Made by a program: the position numbers and the translations under genes. The notes below the pieces were generated by a model. That model searched no databases, was not told the DNA's origin, and was given only the letters and a program-made list of their open reading frames with translations. A stretch of 64,000 bases of DNA from Prosthecobacter gellanilyticus (GTDB taxonomy: Bacteria; Verrucomicrobiota; Verrucomicrobiia; Verrucomicrobiales; Verrucomicrobiaceae): contig NZ_BKAG01000013.1 of NCBI RefSeq assembly GCF_007992435.1, positions 94,068 to 158,067 on the forward strand. Reading direction: 5' to 3'. This document shows, piece by piece, positions 8,225 to 15,390 of the stretch; the stretch's first letter is position 1; every line of letters starts with the position of its first letter.

Positions 8225-9088
8225 TCAGCTATCCTTCGCCGTCAGCGCCCAGAACTTCTTCTCACTCGCCTTCTGCCGGCCTTTTGCCTCACGCAGAAAG
8301 GGCGCGAGGGCGCTGAGGTTCATAAGCCAGTTGTTGATAACATTCAGCGGCCAGCGCAGAGGCCGGGCGAAGTCGACAAAGAGCACCACGCGATAGCCAT
8401 CCGTGTCATTCCACACTTCATGGTTATACGTGTCATCGAAGATGAGGCACTTGCCTTCCTGCCAGGCATGAAACTGATCCGCCACACGGATGCGGCACTG
8501 ATGCGCCGGCTCCGGCACCTGCAGCCCCAGATGCATGCGCAGCACACCTGCCCAAGGTCCGCGATGATGCGGGATGTGCTTGCGCGGTGAGAGGATGGAA
8601 AAGAAGGCCGTGCTGCATGCCGGAATCTTCTCCAGCACCTTCATCGTCTCCGGGCAGCGCCGTGCATTCTCCTCACAGTCCATGCCGACTCCACGCAGAA
8701 AAAAGGTCTTCCACTGATCATCCTGTTGGATCGTCGCCACTTCCTTGATGATGTCCTGAAAGCTCGGCATCGCATCACGATACTTCATCACGCTGTCCAG
8801 CTCCGCGCGCACCTTGTGCCAGTCTGCTTCCACTCCACTGACCCAGGGAAAATTCTTCGCCTCAAACACCGGCATGTCTCCCACGGCGGAGAACTTCACC
8901 AAGATGCCCTCCAGGATGTTCTGAATCCCATTCATCAGCTTCTGCGAGAGCGTGTTGCTGAAGGTATGATGCGTGCGGTCGTAGTCCGACTGGGATTTTA
9001 CCTCGTAGCCGCGCGGCGGACTGGCAGGAACAGAAACAGCGGACGGCGAATACGGGATCGAGGTCATCACGGAGGTGGACGTATGCAT
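8225..9088 (-). CDS. aspartyl/asparaginyl beta-hydroxylase-domain protein
   Basis: A 287-residue protein with a C-terminal Asp_Arg_Hydrox-type (PF05118) double-stranded beta-helix. Expected Fe(II)/2-oxoglutarate ligands are in PHHRGPW (His174/175), FDDTYNHEVWN (His223), and Arg233 in GYRVVLFVDFARP for 2-oxoglutarate. Such proteins hydroxylate Asp/Asn in proteins or act on lipid A acyl chains (LpxO-like); which applies here cannot be told. Residues 1-30 are low-complexity and Ser/Pro-rich, so an internal start (Met8) is possible. The DUF5069 gene lies 62 bases upstream on the same strand. Confidence 0.82.
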   Translation of the reverse strand: MHTSTSVMTSIPYSPSAVSVPASPPRGYEVKSQSDYDRTHHTFSNTLSQKLMNGIQNILEGILVKFSAVGDMPVFEAKNFPWVSGVEADWHKVRAELDSVMKYRDAMPSFQDIIKEVATIQQDDQWKTFFLRGVGMDCEENARRCPETMKVLEKIPACSTAFFSILSPRKHIPHHRGPWAGVLRMHLGLQVPEPAHQCRIRVADQFHAWQEGKCLIFDDTYNHEVWNDTDGYRVVLFVDFARPLRWPLNVINNWLMNLSALAPFLREAKGRQKASEKKFWALTAKDS

Positions 9089-9150
9089 GACGGTGTCAAC
9101 CTATTCGTCCCGCCTGCCCGCTTTGGCCTTATGTCCTGCCTCACAGGCAG

Positions 9151-9612
9151 TCAGATCCCCTCCCAGGCACGATCCGCCACCGGATCACGTCCTTCATCAT
9201 ATTCGATGTGATCGATCAGCGTCTCAATGGGTTTGCCCGTGAGACCGCTGTCCAAAATACGCTGCGGCAGCACAGCGGAGCGTTCATCACGCCAGCCGAG
9301 CTTCGCAATGAACCGGTTCCACACATGGCACTCCTCATCCGTGCGCTCTTTACCACCCGTATGCACCCAGGCCAGGATCTCCTCATCACTGCCGCCTTGC
9401 AGAGTGCGCTCCCGGACCTGCGCATACGGCACGCCGAGGAAACGGCAGCAGCGGCCATCCAGCGTGTAGAACTGCGCATCGCCAAGCTGGGCATGGTAAT
9501 CCTCAGGAAGCTGGCCGACAGCATGCAGGCGGATCTTGTCCAGCATACGCCCAAAGTAGATGAGGCGGCCAGTTTTGGCGTAGACACTGCGGAGACCTGG
9601 GACGTGGGGCAT
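9151..9612 (-). CDS. DUF5069 domain-containing protein
   Basis: A 153-residue protein matching the DUF5069 pattern common in Verrucomicrobia and Planctomycetes: MPHVPGLRSVYAKTGR, then YFGRMLDKIRLHA and the conserved WVHTGGKERTDEECHVWNRF segment, ending in DHIEYDEGRDP. Function unknown. The reading frame is open well upstream, but the ATG at 9612 matches the start of relatives and leaves a 78-base divergent gap to the cupin gene at 9691. It may be co-transcribed with the hydroxylase-like gene downstream. Confidence 0.82.
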   Translation of the reverse strand: MPHVPGLRSVYAKTGRLIYFGRMLDKIRLHAVGQLPEDYHAQLGDAQFYTLDGRCCRFLGVPYAQVRERTLQGGSDEEILAWVHTGGKERTDEECHVWNRFIAKLGWRDERSAVLPQRILDSGLTGKPIETLIDHIEYDEGRDPVADRAWEGI

Positions 9613-9690
9613 GCGCCCAGCCTGCGCGTTTGCCACGACTAGACAACAACACTTGCGAGAAAAAGACGGCGCAGTAAATCGCACCTCGTC

Positions 9691-10164
9691 ATGAATCCCC
9701 CGCCCTTTCTTCTCCCCTCCATCACGACTCCAGGTTCGGGCAAGGTCCTCAGCGCGCTCGGCGACGAGGTCACCGTGCTGCTGAGTGGCGAGCAGACCGG
9801 CGGCGCCTTTACCATGGTGCAGGTGGTCACACCACCCGGCGGCGGACCACCTCCGCACTGGCACACGAAGGAAGACGAATGGTTCCTCATTCAAGAAGGC
9901 CGCGCGGAGTTCTGGATGGATGGCGTCTGGAAGGAAGTGCCCGCAGGCACCGCCGCCTTCCTGCCTCGCGGCTCCAGGCACACCTACCGCAATTGTGGCG
10001 ACACACCGCTGCGCATGATCGTCCACGCCGCACCTGCCGGCTTCGAGGTGTTCTTTGAGCGCATCGCTGAAGCCTTCCATCAGCCCGGCGGCCCTCACAT
10101 GCCGCGCATTCTCGAGATCAGCACCGAGCACGGCATCTTCTACGTGCCGCCGGAGACTGAGTGA
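9691..10164 (+). CDS. cupin-domain protein (quercetinase-like cupin_2)
   Basis: A 157-residue single-cupin protein. Motif 1 is PPHWHTKEDEWFLIQEGRAEFWMDG, with the HxH and Glu metal ligands, and motif 2 is PAGTAAFLPRGSRHTYRN, with the final His. The glycine-rich lead VTPPGGGPPPHWH is typical of the quercetin-2,3-dioxygenase-like cupins of environmental bacteria. It probably binds a divalent metal in the cytoplasm; the substrate is unknown. It is divergent from the DUF5069 gene and convergent with the SDR gene, from which a large imperfect hairpin separates it. Confidence 0.85.
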   Translation: MNPPPFLLPSITTPGSGKVLSALGDEVTVLLSGEQTGGAFTMVQVVTPPGGGPPPHWHTKEDEWFLIQEGRAEFWMDGVWKEVPAGTAAFLPRGSRHTYRNCGDTPLRMIVHAAPAGFEVFFERIAEAFHQPGGPHMPRILEISTEHGIFYVPPETE

Positions 10165-10168
10165 AAGC

Positions 10169-10236
10169 GATGATGGATGGCCCACGATCTGCCAGCGGTT
10201 TTGAACCGGTTGCAAGATCGCCAGCCACCCATCACC
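10169..10236. repeat. large imperfect inverted repeat between convergent genes
   Basis: The arms 10169-10181 and 10224-10236 pair at 11 of 13 positions. A CGATCT/AGATCG pairing (10185-10190 with 10215-10220) lies inside, and a CGGTT-TTG-AACCG tip (10196-10208) closes it. It sits between the stops of the cupin and SDR genes. It may be a bidirectional terminator without a U-tract, or a palindromic repeat. Confidence 0.45.
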
Positions 10237-10261
10237 ATTCAGAACAACTCAGCCTTGTTGG

Positions 10262-11017
10262 TTAGGCAGAAAAACCACCGTCGATCATCAGGCTGGCACC
10301 CGTGACGAAAGCCGCCTCGGGACCGGCAATGTAGGAAACCATGGCGGCGACCTCGTCAGCATGGCCGTAGCGTGGCAGGGCCATGAGAGCCTTCAGGCTT
10401 TCGGCAAAGGGGCCGCTTTCAGGATTCATGTCGGTATCGATCGGGCCGGGCTGCACGTTGTTCACCGTGATGCCACGGGGGCCGAGGTCACGGGAAAGGC
10501 CTTTGGTGAGACCGACGATGGCCGCCTTGGTCATGGCATAGACCCCGCCACCAACAAACGGCATGCGCTCCGCATTCGTGCTGCCGATGGTGATGATACG
10601 ACCACCTTCCGTCATGTGCTTCGCGGCTTCTTGTGAAGCCACAAACACGCCACGCACATTGATGGCCACCGAGCGGTCGAAGTCCTCGAGCTTGAACTCA
10701 TTCAAAGGAGCCACGGCGAGGTAGGCGGCGTTGTTCACCAGGATGTCGATGCTGCCAAAGGCCTTGATTGTCTCGGCAACGGCCTGCACGACCTCGGAAG
10801 CCTCAGCCGCATCAGATTTGATGGCTAGAGCACGACCTCCGGCTGCCTCGATGGCCTTGACCACTTCATCCGCCTTGCTGGCAGATGAGGCATAGGTGAA
10901 GGCCACAGCGGCACCTTCTGCCGCAAGGCGCTTGGCGATGGCCGCGCCAATGCCACGGGATCCGCCGGTGATGAGAGCTGTCTTGCCTTTGAATTTTTCG
11001 GTGTTGAGCGTTTTCAT
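10262..11017 (-). CDS. short-chain dehydrogenase/reductase, FabG-like
   Basis: A 251-residue classical SDR. The NAD(P)-binding motif is TGGSRGIG (residues 17-24), NNAAYL is the NNAG-type motif, and the catalytic Ser146, Tyr160 and Lys164 lie in IGSTNAE and GVYAMTK. The C-terminal substrate loop follows GPIDTDMNPESGP. It is probably an NADPH-dependent 3-oxoacyl or sugar-type reductase; the substrate is unknown. It is divergent from the LysR regulator at 11132 with a 114-base shared upstream region, the usual layout for a LysR-type regulator and its target. Confidence 0.88.
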   Translation of the reverse strand: MKTLNTEKFKGKTALITGGSRGIGAAIAKRLAAEGAAVAFTYASSASKADEVVKAIEAAGGRALAIKSDAAEASEVVQAVAETIKAFGSIDILVNNAAYLAVAPLNEFKLEDFDRSVAINVRGVFVASQEAAKHMTEGGRIITIGSTNAERMPFVGGGVYAMTKAAIVGLTKGLSRDLGPRGITVNNVQPGPIDTDMNPESGPFAESLKALMALPRYGHADEVAAMVSYIAGPEAAFVTGASLMIDGGFSA

Positions 11018-11131
11018 GATGTTCTGGGAGTTCGTTGTTGGGGTGGACCTGTTGTCCGTCTGGGGATGCAGTAGTCTGTGTCGCAGTTTCTGCCCAATAC
11101 CTCCTTCCTTGCGCAGCCATGCTTTTAAAGC

Positions 11132-12073
11132 ATGATGAACTCAGACATGGAACTCCGGCATCTTCGATACTTCACCGCCGTGGCGGAGGCACTGAACTTC
11201 ACCAAGGCCGCCGCGCGTTTGAAGATCGCCCAGCCCGCGCTCAGCCGGCAGGTGCAGGATCTGGAGGACGAGATCGGTGTGGACCTTCTCAAGCGCAGCC
11301 CGCGAGGTGTCACGCTGACTGCCGAGGGCAAACTCTTCCTGGAGGAAGCCCGGGACACGCTCAAGCGCGTCGAGGATGCCGTCCTGAAGGTTCGCGCCCT
11401 GGCCCGTGGTGAATATGGCGAACTACAAATTGGTTACGCACCTTCACCGAGTCTGGAACTCCTCCCACCTGCGCTCTCCGCCTTCCGCGCCGCCGCCCCC
11501 TCGGTGAAAGTGGTGCTGCATGATCTGGCGGGAGATGAGCTCACCTCAGGATTGCATGATGGCTCGCTGGAGCTCGCGGTGATGATCCAGCCCAGCCTGG
11601 AATCTGGTGCGGGGCTGGAGTTTGAAGAGCTGCGGCGCTATCCTTTTTATGTCGCCATGCCCGCTGGGCATCCGCTTTCTAAACTGAAAACAGTCACGGT
11701 AGAAAGGCTGGCCGAGGAAGCTCTGGTGGCATTTCGACGCCTCGACTACTCGGAATACTACCGCATCCTCGACAGCATCTACCCGCCGCCAGGACCTCGC
11801 CCACGCATCGCCGTCGAGTGTGATGGCGTGAGTTCCTTGATCACGGAGATCGAGATTGGCAAAGGTGTCGGACTCGTCAGCGAGATCTTTCAGCGCGCCG
11901 CCGGCAAGCGGCTGGTCTACCGCCGACTCTCCAACTGCCAGGAGTTCCATCGTGTCGGCATCGCCCGTTCCATCAAAGGTGACGTCACGCCTGCCGGGGA
12001 GAGGTTTTGTGAGATCCTGCGGAAGGTCAGCAAATCTGGCACCAGCAAGTCCGCCAGACCTGGAAGCGTTTGA
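11132..12073 (+). CDS. LysR-family transcriptional regulator
   Basis: A protein of about 313 residues. The N-terminal winged HTH reads ELRHLRYFTAVAEALNFTKAA and continues through AQPALSRQVQDLEDEIGVDLL, the LysR signature. A linker follows, then a periplasmic-binding-protein-like effector domain (LQIGYAPSPSLELLPPAL to the C-terminus). Possible starts are the ATGs at 11132, 11135 and 11147; the last begins MELRHLRYF, like most relatives. It is divergently transcribed from the SDR gene, which it probably regulates. The C-terminal tail (SGTSKSARPGSV) is beyond the effector fold. Confidence 0.88.
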   Translation: MMNSDMELRHLRYFTAVAEALNFTKAAARLKIAQPALSRQVQDLEDEIGVDLLKRSPRGVTLTAEGKLFLEEARDTLKRVEDAVLKVRALARGEYGELQIGYAPSPSLELLPPALSAFRAAAPSVKVVLHDLAGDELTSGLHDGSLELAVMIQPSLESGAGLEFEELRRYPFYVAMPAGHPLSKLKTVTVERLAEEALVAFRRLDYSEYYRILDSIYPPPGPRPRIAVECDGVSSLITEIEIGKGVGLVSEIFQRAAGKRLVYRRLSNCQEFHRVGIARSIKGDVTPAGERFCEILRKVSKSGTSKSARPGSV

Positions 12074-12123
12074 CTCCCGACGGAGGGTCGGCCTATCCTG
12101 GAGCACAACTCAAGCTCATCCCC

Positions 12124-12462
12124 ATGAAACTCCCGTTTCGATTCGTGCTGCTCGTAGTCCTCACCTGTCTCCAGGCTCTCTCATCTCTTTATGGGATCAA
12201 TCCGGACGACCAGCCGCGCATGCGGAAAGCGATCGAGCATCTGGAGGCTGCCAAGACCGCCGAAAAGCCTCTCGCCAGCCTTCAAGCCGCCCGCAAGACC
12301 CTGGCCAATGCCAGGCCCAACAAGGAAGGCGAGCGCATCGATGCCCTGGGCGAGGTCAAAGAGGCCATCGCTTATGCCACCACCGGGGACAAACCGAAGA
12401 TGATTGAGAAGATCGACAAGGCCCTTGGCAAGATCAGGTCTGGCATCGCCCGGTCCCGCTGA
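12124..12462 (+). CDS. small secreted hypothetical protein
   Basis: A 112-residue protein. It has a classical Sec signal peptide (residues 1-24: MKLPFRF basic start, then hydrophobic LLVVLTCL) and a short lysine/alanine-rich helical remainder (about residues 30-112) with repeated K-A-I-E-H-L-E-A patterns and heptad-like spacing. No family recognised; probably a small periplasmic helical protein. The ATG at 12124 starts exactly at the signal peptide, while the upstream frame overlaps the lysR stop. It is convergent with the receiver-like gene 12 bases further on. Confidence 0.7.
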   Translation: MKLPFRFVLLVVLTCLQALSSLYGINPDDQPRMRKAIEHLEAAKTAEKPLASLQAARKTLANARPNKEGERIDALGEVKEAIAYATTGDKPKMIEKIDKALGKIRSGIARSR

Positions 12463-12474
12463 GGCGGCCTGGCT

Positions 12475-12924
12475 TCAGAAAAGCGGAGGCAGGCTCCCCC
12501 GGCCCGGAGCCTCTGGCAGCAGCCCGGCCGTGAGGCTGAGCAGGGCGTCCAGTTTAGGCGGGTAGGAGAGGATCCCACGCAGGCGGACATCCCGCTGATG
12601 GGCCGCAAGGGCATTACCATCCTCCGGACGGGCCAAAAAGATCACCGGAGGAGCCGTGTGACTGCCGCGGTGGGTCAGCGGGTAGGCCTTGGAGATAAGA
12701 CGGTCCAGCATCATCCCGCTCATATCCGGCAGGGGGATGGCCAGGATGAACAGGTGGTAGGGTCGGGACAAAGCCAGCTCAAAGGCCCGCTCCGCCGTAG
12801 GCGAATCATCCACCTCGCAGTGCCGGAAGGAGGTCAGGGCCTCCCGGATCACCCGACGATAGGGCAGGCTCTCCTCGGCGAGGAGAACCCGGGTGGGCGG
12901 AGTGCTGGAGGCAGGAAGGCTCAA
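12475..12924 (-). CDS. degenerate response-regulator receiver-domain protein
   Basis: About 149 residues shaped like a stand-alone CheY-type receiver: strand 1 RVLLAEES (acidic EE pair), helix YRRVIREALTSF, strand 3 FILAIPLPDMSG, strand 4 PVIFLARPED and strand 5 GILSYPP. The phospho-acceptor Asp expected before IPLPDMSG is Ala (ILAIP), and the strand-5 Lys (KP) is Tyr (YP). It should therefore not be phosphorylated in the normal way. The start is uncertain: no ATG is suitably placed, so a TTG at 12924 is proposed. It is divergent from the exbB-like gene, which suggests a shared control region. Confidence 0.62.
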   Translation of the reverse strand: MSLPASSTPPTRVLLAEESLPYRRVIREALTSFRHCEVDDSPTAERAFELALSRPYHLFILAIPLPDMSGMMLDRLISKAYPLTHRGSHTAPPVIFLARPEDGNALAAHQRDVRLRGILSYPPKLDALLSLTAGLLPEAPGRGSLPPLF

Positions 12925-13080
12925 AATATTATCATCCAGATGGATGAAGGCTGGACTTGTGGCGTTTTTTGGAATTCTTATCAAGAGGCATCCATCTTGC
13001 TCATGGTGAAGACGTCGCGCTGGCCCGGCCAGGACTCCTTCAGCATTTTCTGACCCCTTTCCCCTGTTTCTTACCCGACC

Positions 13081-13770
13081 ATGACCGAACTGATTTCCAA
13101 AGGCGGACCCCTCGTGTGGCTGCTGATGGCTTGCCTGGGCTTTGCCACGGCCATCTTTTTGGAGCGCCTGGCCTACTTCCACCGCGCCAGCATGAACGTA
13201 GGCGAGTTCCTCGCCGGTCTCGCTGCCCTGATCCGCCGTAAAAACTACGCTGAGGCCCTCCAGGAGTGCGTGGCCACCCGCGTGCCTGCCGGCCGGGTCA
13301 TCCACGCCGCCCTCCTCCGCCACCACTCCCCCCGCGAGCAGCTGAAGGAGATCGTCCAGGAAGCCGGTCAGCTCGAGGTTCCCCGCCTGGAGCGTTACCT
13401 CGCCATCTTGAATGCCATCGCCCATGCCGGTCCCCTCATCGGCCTCCTGGGGACCGTCATCGGCCTGCTGGACAGCTTTACAAACCTCTCCAGCGCCAAC
13501 GGCATCACCACCCACGCCGAAGTGGCCCGTGGGGTGTATCAGAGCCTCGTCACCTCCGCTCTCGGTCTGGTGGTGGCCATCCCTGCCTATCTCTTCTTCG
13601 CCTTCCTGAGCGCCCGGTCCCGCTCCATCATGCATGACCTGGAGCGCGCTGGCGTGGAAATCGTGAACCTGATCGAGGACGCGAAGTCTGCGGACAACAT
13701 CGTCGAGTTCCGCCAGCCTGCCGCTGACGAGGCCACCGGGCGTGTTCGCCCGCGCAAGGCGCAGTCTTGA
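13081..13770 (+). CDS. exbB: MotA/TolQ/ExbB proton-channel family protein
   Basis: A 229-residue inner-membrane protein with three helices. Helix 1 is about residues 9-27 (GGPLVWLLMACLGFATAIF). A cytoplasmic segment follows. Helices 2 and 3 are in AGPLIGLLGTVIGLLDSF (about 117-134) and YQSLVTSALGLVVAIPAYLFFAFL (about 155-180), the conserved ExbB/TolQ signature. With ExbD it should use the proton-motive force to energise outer-membrane transport. It is the first gene of a four-gene operon (exbB, exbD, TonB-like, zinc ribbon). The C-terminal tail after about residue 205 is charged. Confidence 0.87.
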   Translation: MTELISKGGPLVWLLMACLGFATAIFLERLAYFHRASMNVGEFLAGLAALIRRKNYAEALQECVATRVPAGRVIHAALLRHHSPREQLKEIVQEAGQLEVPRLERYLAILNAIAHAGPLIGLLGTVIGLLDSFTNLSSANGITTHAEVARGVYQSLVTSALGLVVAIPAYLFFAFLSARSRSIMHDLERAGVEIVNLIEDAKSADNIVEFRQPAADEATGRVRPRKAQS

Positions 13771-13792
13771 AGCCCCGCACCTTTGCCGCGCC

Positions 13793-14212
13793 ATGAAGCT
13801 TGAGAGCCACCTGCCCAAGCAGAGCCCCTGGCTCTACATCACGCCGTTGCTGAACGCCATTCTTCTGCTGCTGGTGTATTTCCTCTTTAGCAGCGGCTTT
13901 GTGGTCCAGTCCGGCATCACCGTGGAGATGCCCCGTTCCAGCAGCCGCCTGACCGGCTTTGACCGCGCCCACATTGTGACCATCGCGGGAGGTGAGAGCG
14001 CCGCCATGTACTTCGATGGCAAGCTGGTGACCTGGGACGAGCTCCGCGCTACGCTGGAAAAGCTTCGCAGCGGCGAGCGTCGAATCCTCCTGCATGCCGA
14101 CCGCTTTGCCCCCACCGGCAAGTTCACAGAGGTCAGCAGCCTCGCCATGGAAATGGGGTATGAGGTGGCCCTCTCCACCACCCCCACCCAGCCCGCCACC
14201 GCGCAGCGATGA
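13793..14212 (+). CDS. exbD: ExbD/TolR-family biopolymer transport protein
   Basis: A 139-residue protein with a short cytoplasmic N-terminus (MKLESHLPKQSP), one membrane helix (about residues 15-35: LYITPLLNAILLLLVYFLF) and a periplasmic domain with the ExbD pattern VTIAGGESAAMYFDGK and ILLHADRFAPTGKF. The protonatable residue that ExbD and TolR usually carry in the helix is an Asp; here the helix begins PLLNAILLL, with Asn where Asp is expected, which is unusual. The start at 13793 lies 22 bases after exbB. The stop overlaps the next start (ATGA). Confidence 0.8.
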   Translation: MKLESHLPKQSPWLYITPLLNAILLLLVYFLFSSGFVVQSGITVEMPRSSSRLTGFDRAHIVTIAGGESAAMYFDGKLVTWDELRATLEKLRSGERRILLHADRFAPTGKFTEVSSLAMEMGYEVALSTTPTQPATAQR

Positions 14213-14964
14213 AAAAGGCGCGTTCACCCGAATCCGCCCTGGTTTTTGACTGGCATCGCCGGGAGGCGCGCGGCCCCTGGCTCCTGGCCTTCTTCCTCCT
14301 CACGGCTGGAGGCATCGGCTCCCTCTTCATCATTTTTCGCATCATCACGCCGGAGACGCCGAAGATCACCTCCCGCCCGCAGCAGATGATCGTGCTGAAT
14401 CCGGACGTCCCTGCGGAGCGCGCCCTCATCCATCGCGCGCAGGATCGCAGCTTCACCCTGGTGCCCTCAGACTCCCCCGTGAGCCAGAGCCTGCCTCCCG
14501 CAGCCAAGCTTCCAGAATTCCAGCCCGCCATCCGCTCCTTCGAGATGAAGCTCAAATCCGCCGGCAGCCAGATCGCCACGAACGATCACAACAGCCTCAT
14601 GGAGCAGGACTTCCTGGATGCCCTGCCTCCGCTGCCCGCTCTCGCGCCCAAAGTCCCGCGGAAGACCTCTCCGCCCAGCGTACTCAAAGCCCTGGTGGAG
14701 GAGCAGGGCGCGCGCGCGCTGCTTTCCGGCGCAGATCTGAAGGACATCCCGCTCATGGATCCCACCAAGCCGCGTTTCCGGGTCGCCATCGGCTCCCTGG
14801 GAGAGGTCGTGATGGCCCTGCCCGTGTCCTCCTCTGAAGACCCCGCTATCATGGTGAAGCTGCACTCCGCCATGACCCAGCTCCGCTTCCAGCCTGCGCC
14901 GGAGAAAAAGGATGTCGAATGGGCGGAAGTCAGCTTCGCCTGGAAGAAGGAGGCCGCGCCATGA
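14209..14964 (+). CDS. TonB-like energy-transducing protein
   Basis: A 251-residue protein. A basic cytoplasmic segment leads into one membrane helix (about residues 23-45, PWLLAFFLLTAGGIGSLFIIF). A long Pro-rich periplasmic region follows (SLPPAAKLPEFQP, LPPLPALAPKVPRKTSPP), then a C-terminal domain with LGEVVMALPVSSS and MTQLRFQPAPEKKDVEWAEVSFAW. The last segment resembles the final strands of TonB/TolA C-domains. Position after exbB-exbD supports the TonB-like role; sequence alone is weak. ATGA overlaps join it to both neighbours. Confidence 0.62.
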   Translation: MKKARSPESALVFDWHRREARGPWLLAFFLLTAGGIGSLFIIFRIITPETPKITSRPQQMIVLNPDVPAERALIHRAQDRSFTLVPSDSPVSQSLPPAAKLPEFQPAIRSFEMKLKSAGSQIATNDHNSLMEQDFLDALPPLPALAPKVPRKTSPPSVLKALVEEQGARALLSGADLKDIPLMDPTKPRFRVAIGSLGEVVMALPVSSSEDPAIMVKLHSAMTQLRFQPAPEKKDVEWAEVSFAWKKEAAP

Positions 14965-15203
14965 TCCGCGTCGGCCTCAGCGAATTGATCGTCATCGTCA
15001 TGCTCATCGGCGTCTGCCTTGTGGTGACACTGTGGATATGGACCCTTTGGCGTGATCGCCGCCGCGAGGTGCATCGCCGCCGCATCGCCATCCAGTGCCG
15101 CATCTGCAACTGCACCTATGCGCTGCCGAAAAAATCCCCGCTGGTCTCCAACTGCCCCTCATGTGGCAGCAAAAACCAGCGCGGCGCCCTGGAACCGATC
15201 TAA
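14961..15203 (+). CDS. small membrane protein with C-terminal zinc ribbon
   Basis: An 80-residue protein. One membrane helix (about residues 7-28, LSELIVIVMLIGVCLVVTLWIW) is followed by a basic stretch (RDRRREVHRRR) and a two-knuckle zinc ribbon, CRIC-NC and CPSCGS (about residues 46-72). The positive-inside pattern places the ribbon in the cytoplasm. The ATG at 14961 overlaps the stop of the TonB-like gene (ATGA), so it belongs to the exbBD operon. Its role there is unknown; an assembly or regulatory function is a guess. Confidence 0.65.
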   Translation: MIRVGLSELIVIVMLIGVCLVVTLWIWTLWRDRRREVHRRRIAIQCRICNCTYALPKKSPLVSNCPSCGSKNQRGALEPI

Positions 15204-15213
15204 AAGCTTTTGG

Positions 15214-15351
15214 TTAGGCCGTGATGTAGTCCACAAACGCACCGATGATCACGGTGACGGACATCCCGCCCGCGTCTGGGAAACCAAGACAGCCTTCACC
15301 CAGCGTCTTAGCACGACCGAACTTGGCGATCATGCTCTTGCTGGCTTCCAG
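15214..15351 (-). pseudogene. dhaL 3'-end remnant (direct-repeat copy A)
   Basis: These 138 bases encode the last 45 codons plus stop of a DhaL C-terminus (LEASKSMIAKFGRAKTLGEG ... VDYITA). Against the 3' end of the intact dhaL at 17733-17870 there are 15 mismatches and no gaps (about 89% identity), many of them synonymous. Homology stops abruptly at 15351. There is no upstream dhaL sequence here, so it is a displaced gene tail, in the same orientation as dhaL. Confidence 0.85.
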
Positions 15352-15390
15352 ACTGATCTTGGTGGTTTGGGAGCACTATATAATTCCCAA

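Noticed and set aside
9151..10215. A 354-codon minus-strand frame extending DUF5069 upstream through the cupin gene
   Set aside because: The upstream portion overlaps a convincing cupin gene on the other strand; DUF5069 relatives begin near the ATG at 9612.
12475..13818. A 447-codon minus-strand frame opposite exbB
   Set aside because: The part opposite exbB is a shadow of that gene; only the segment from 12924 down has receiver-like sequence.
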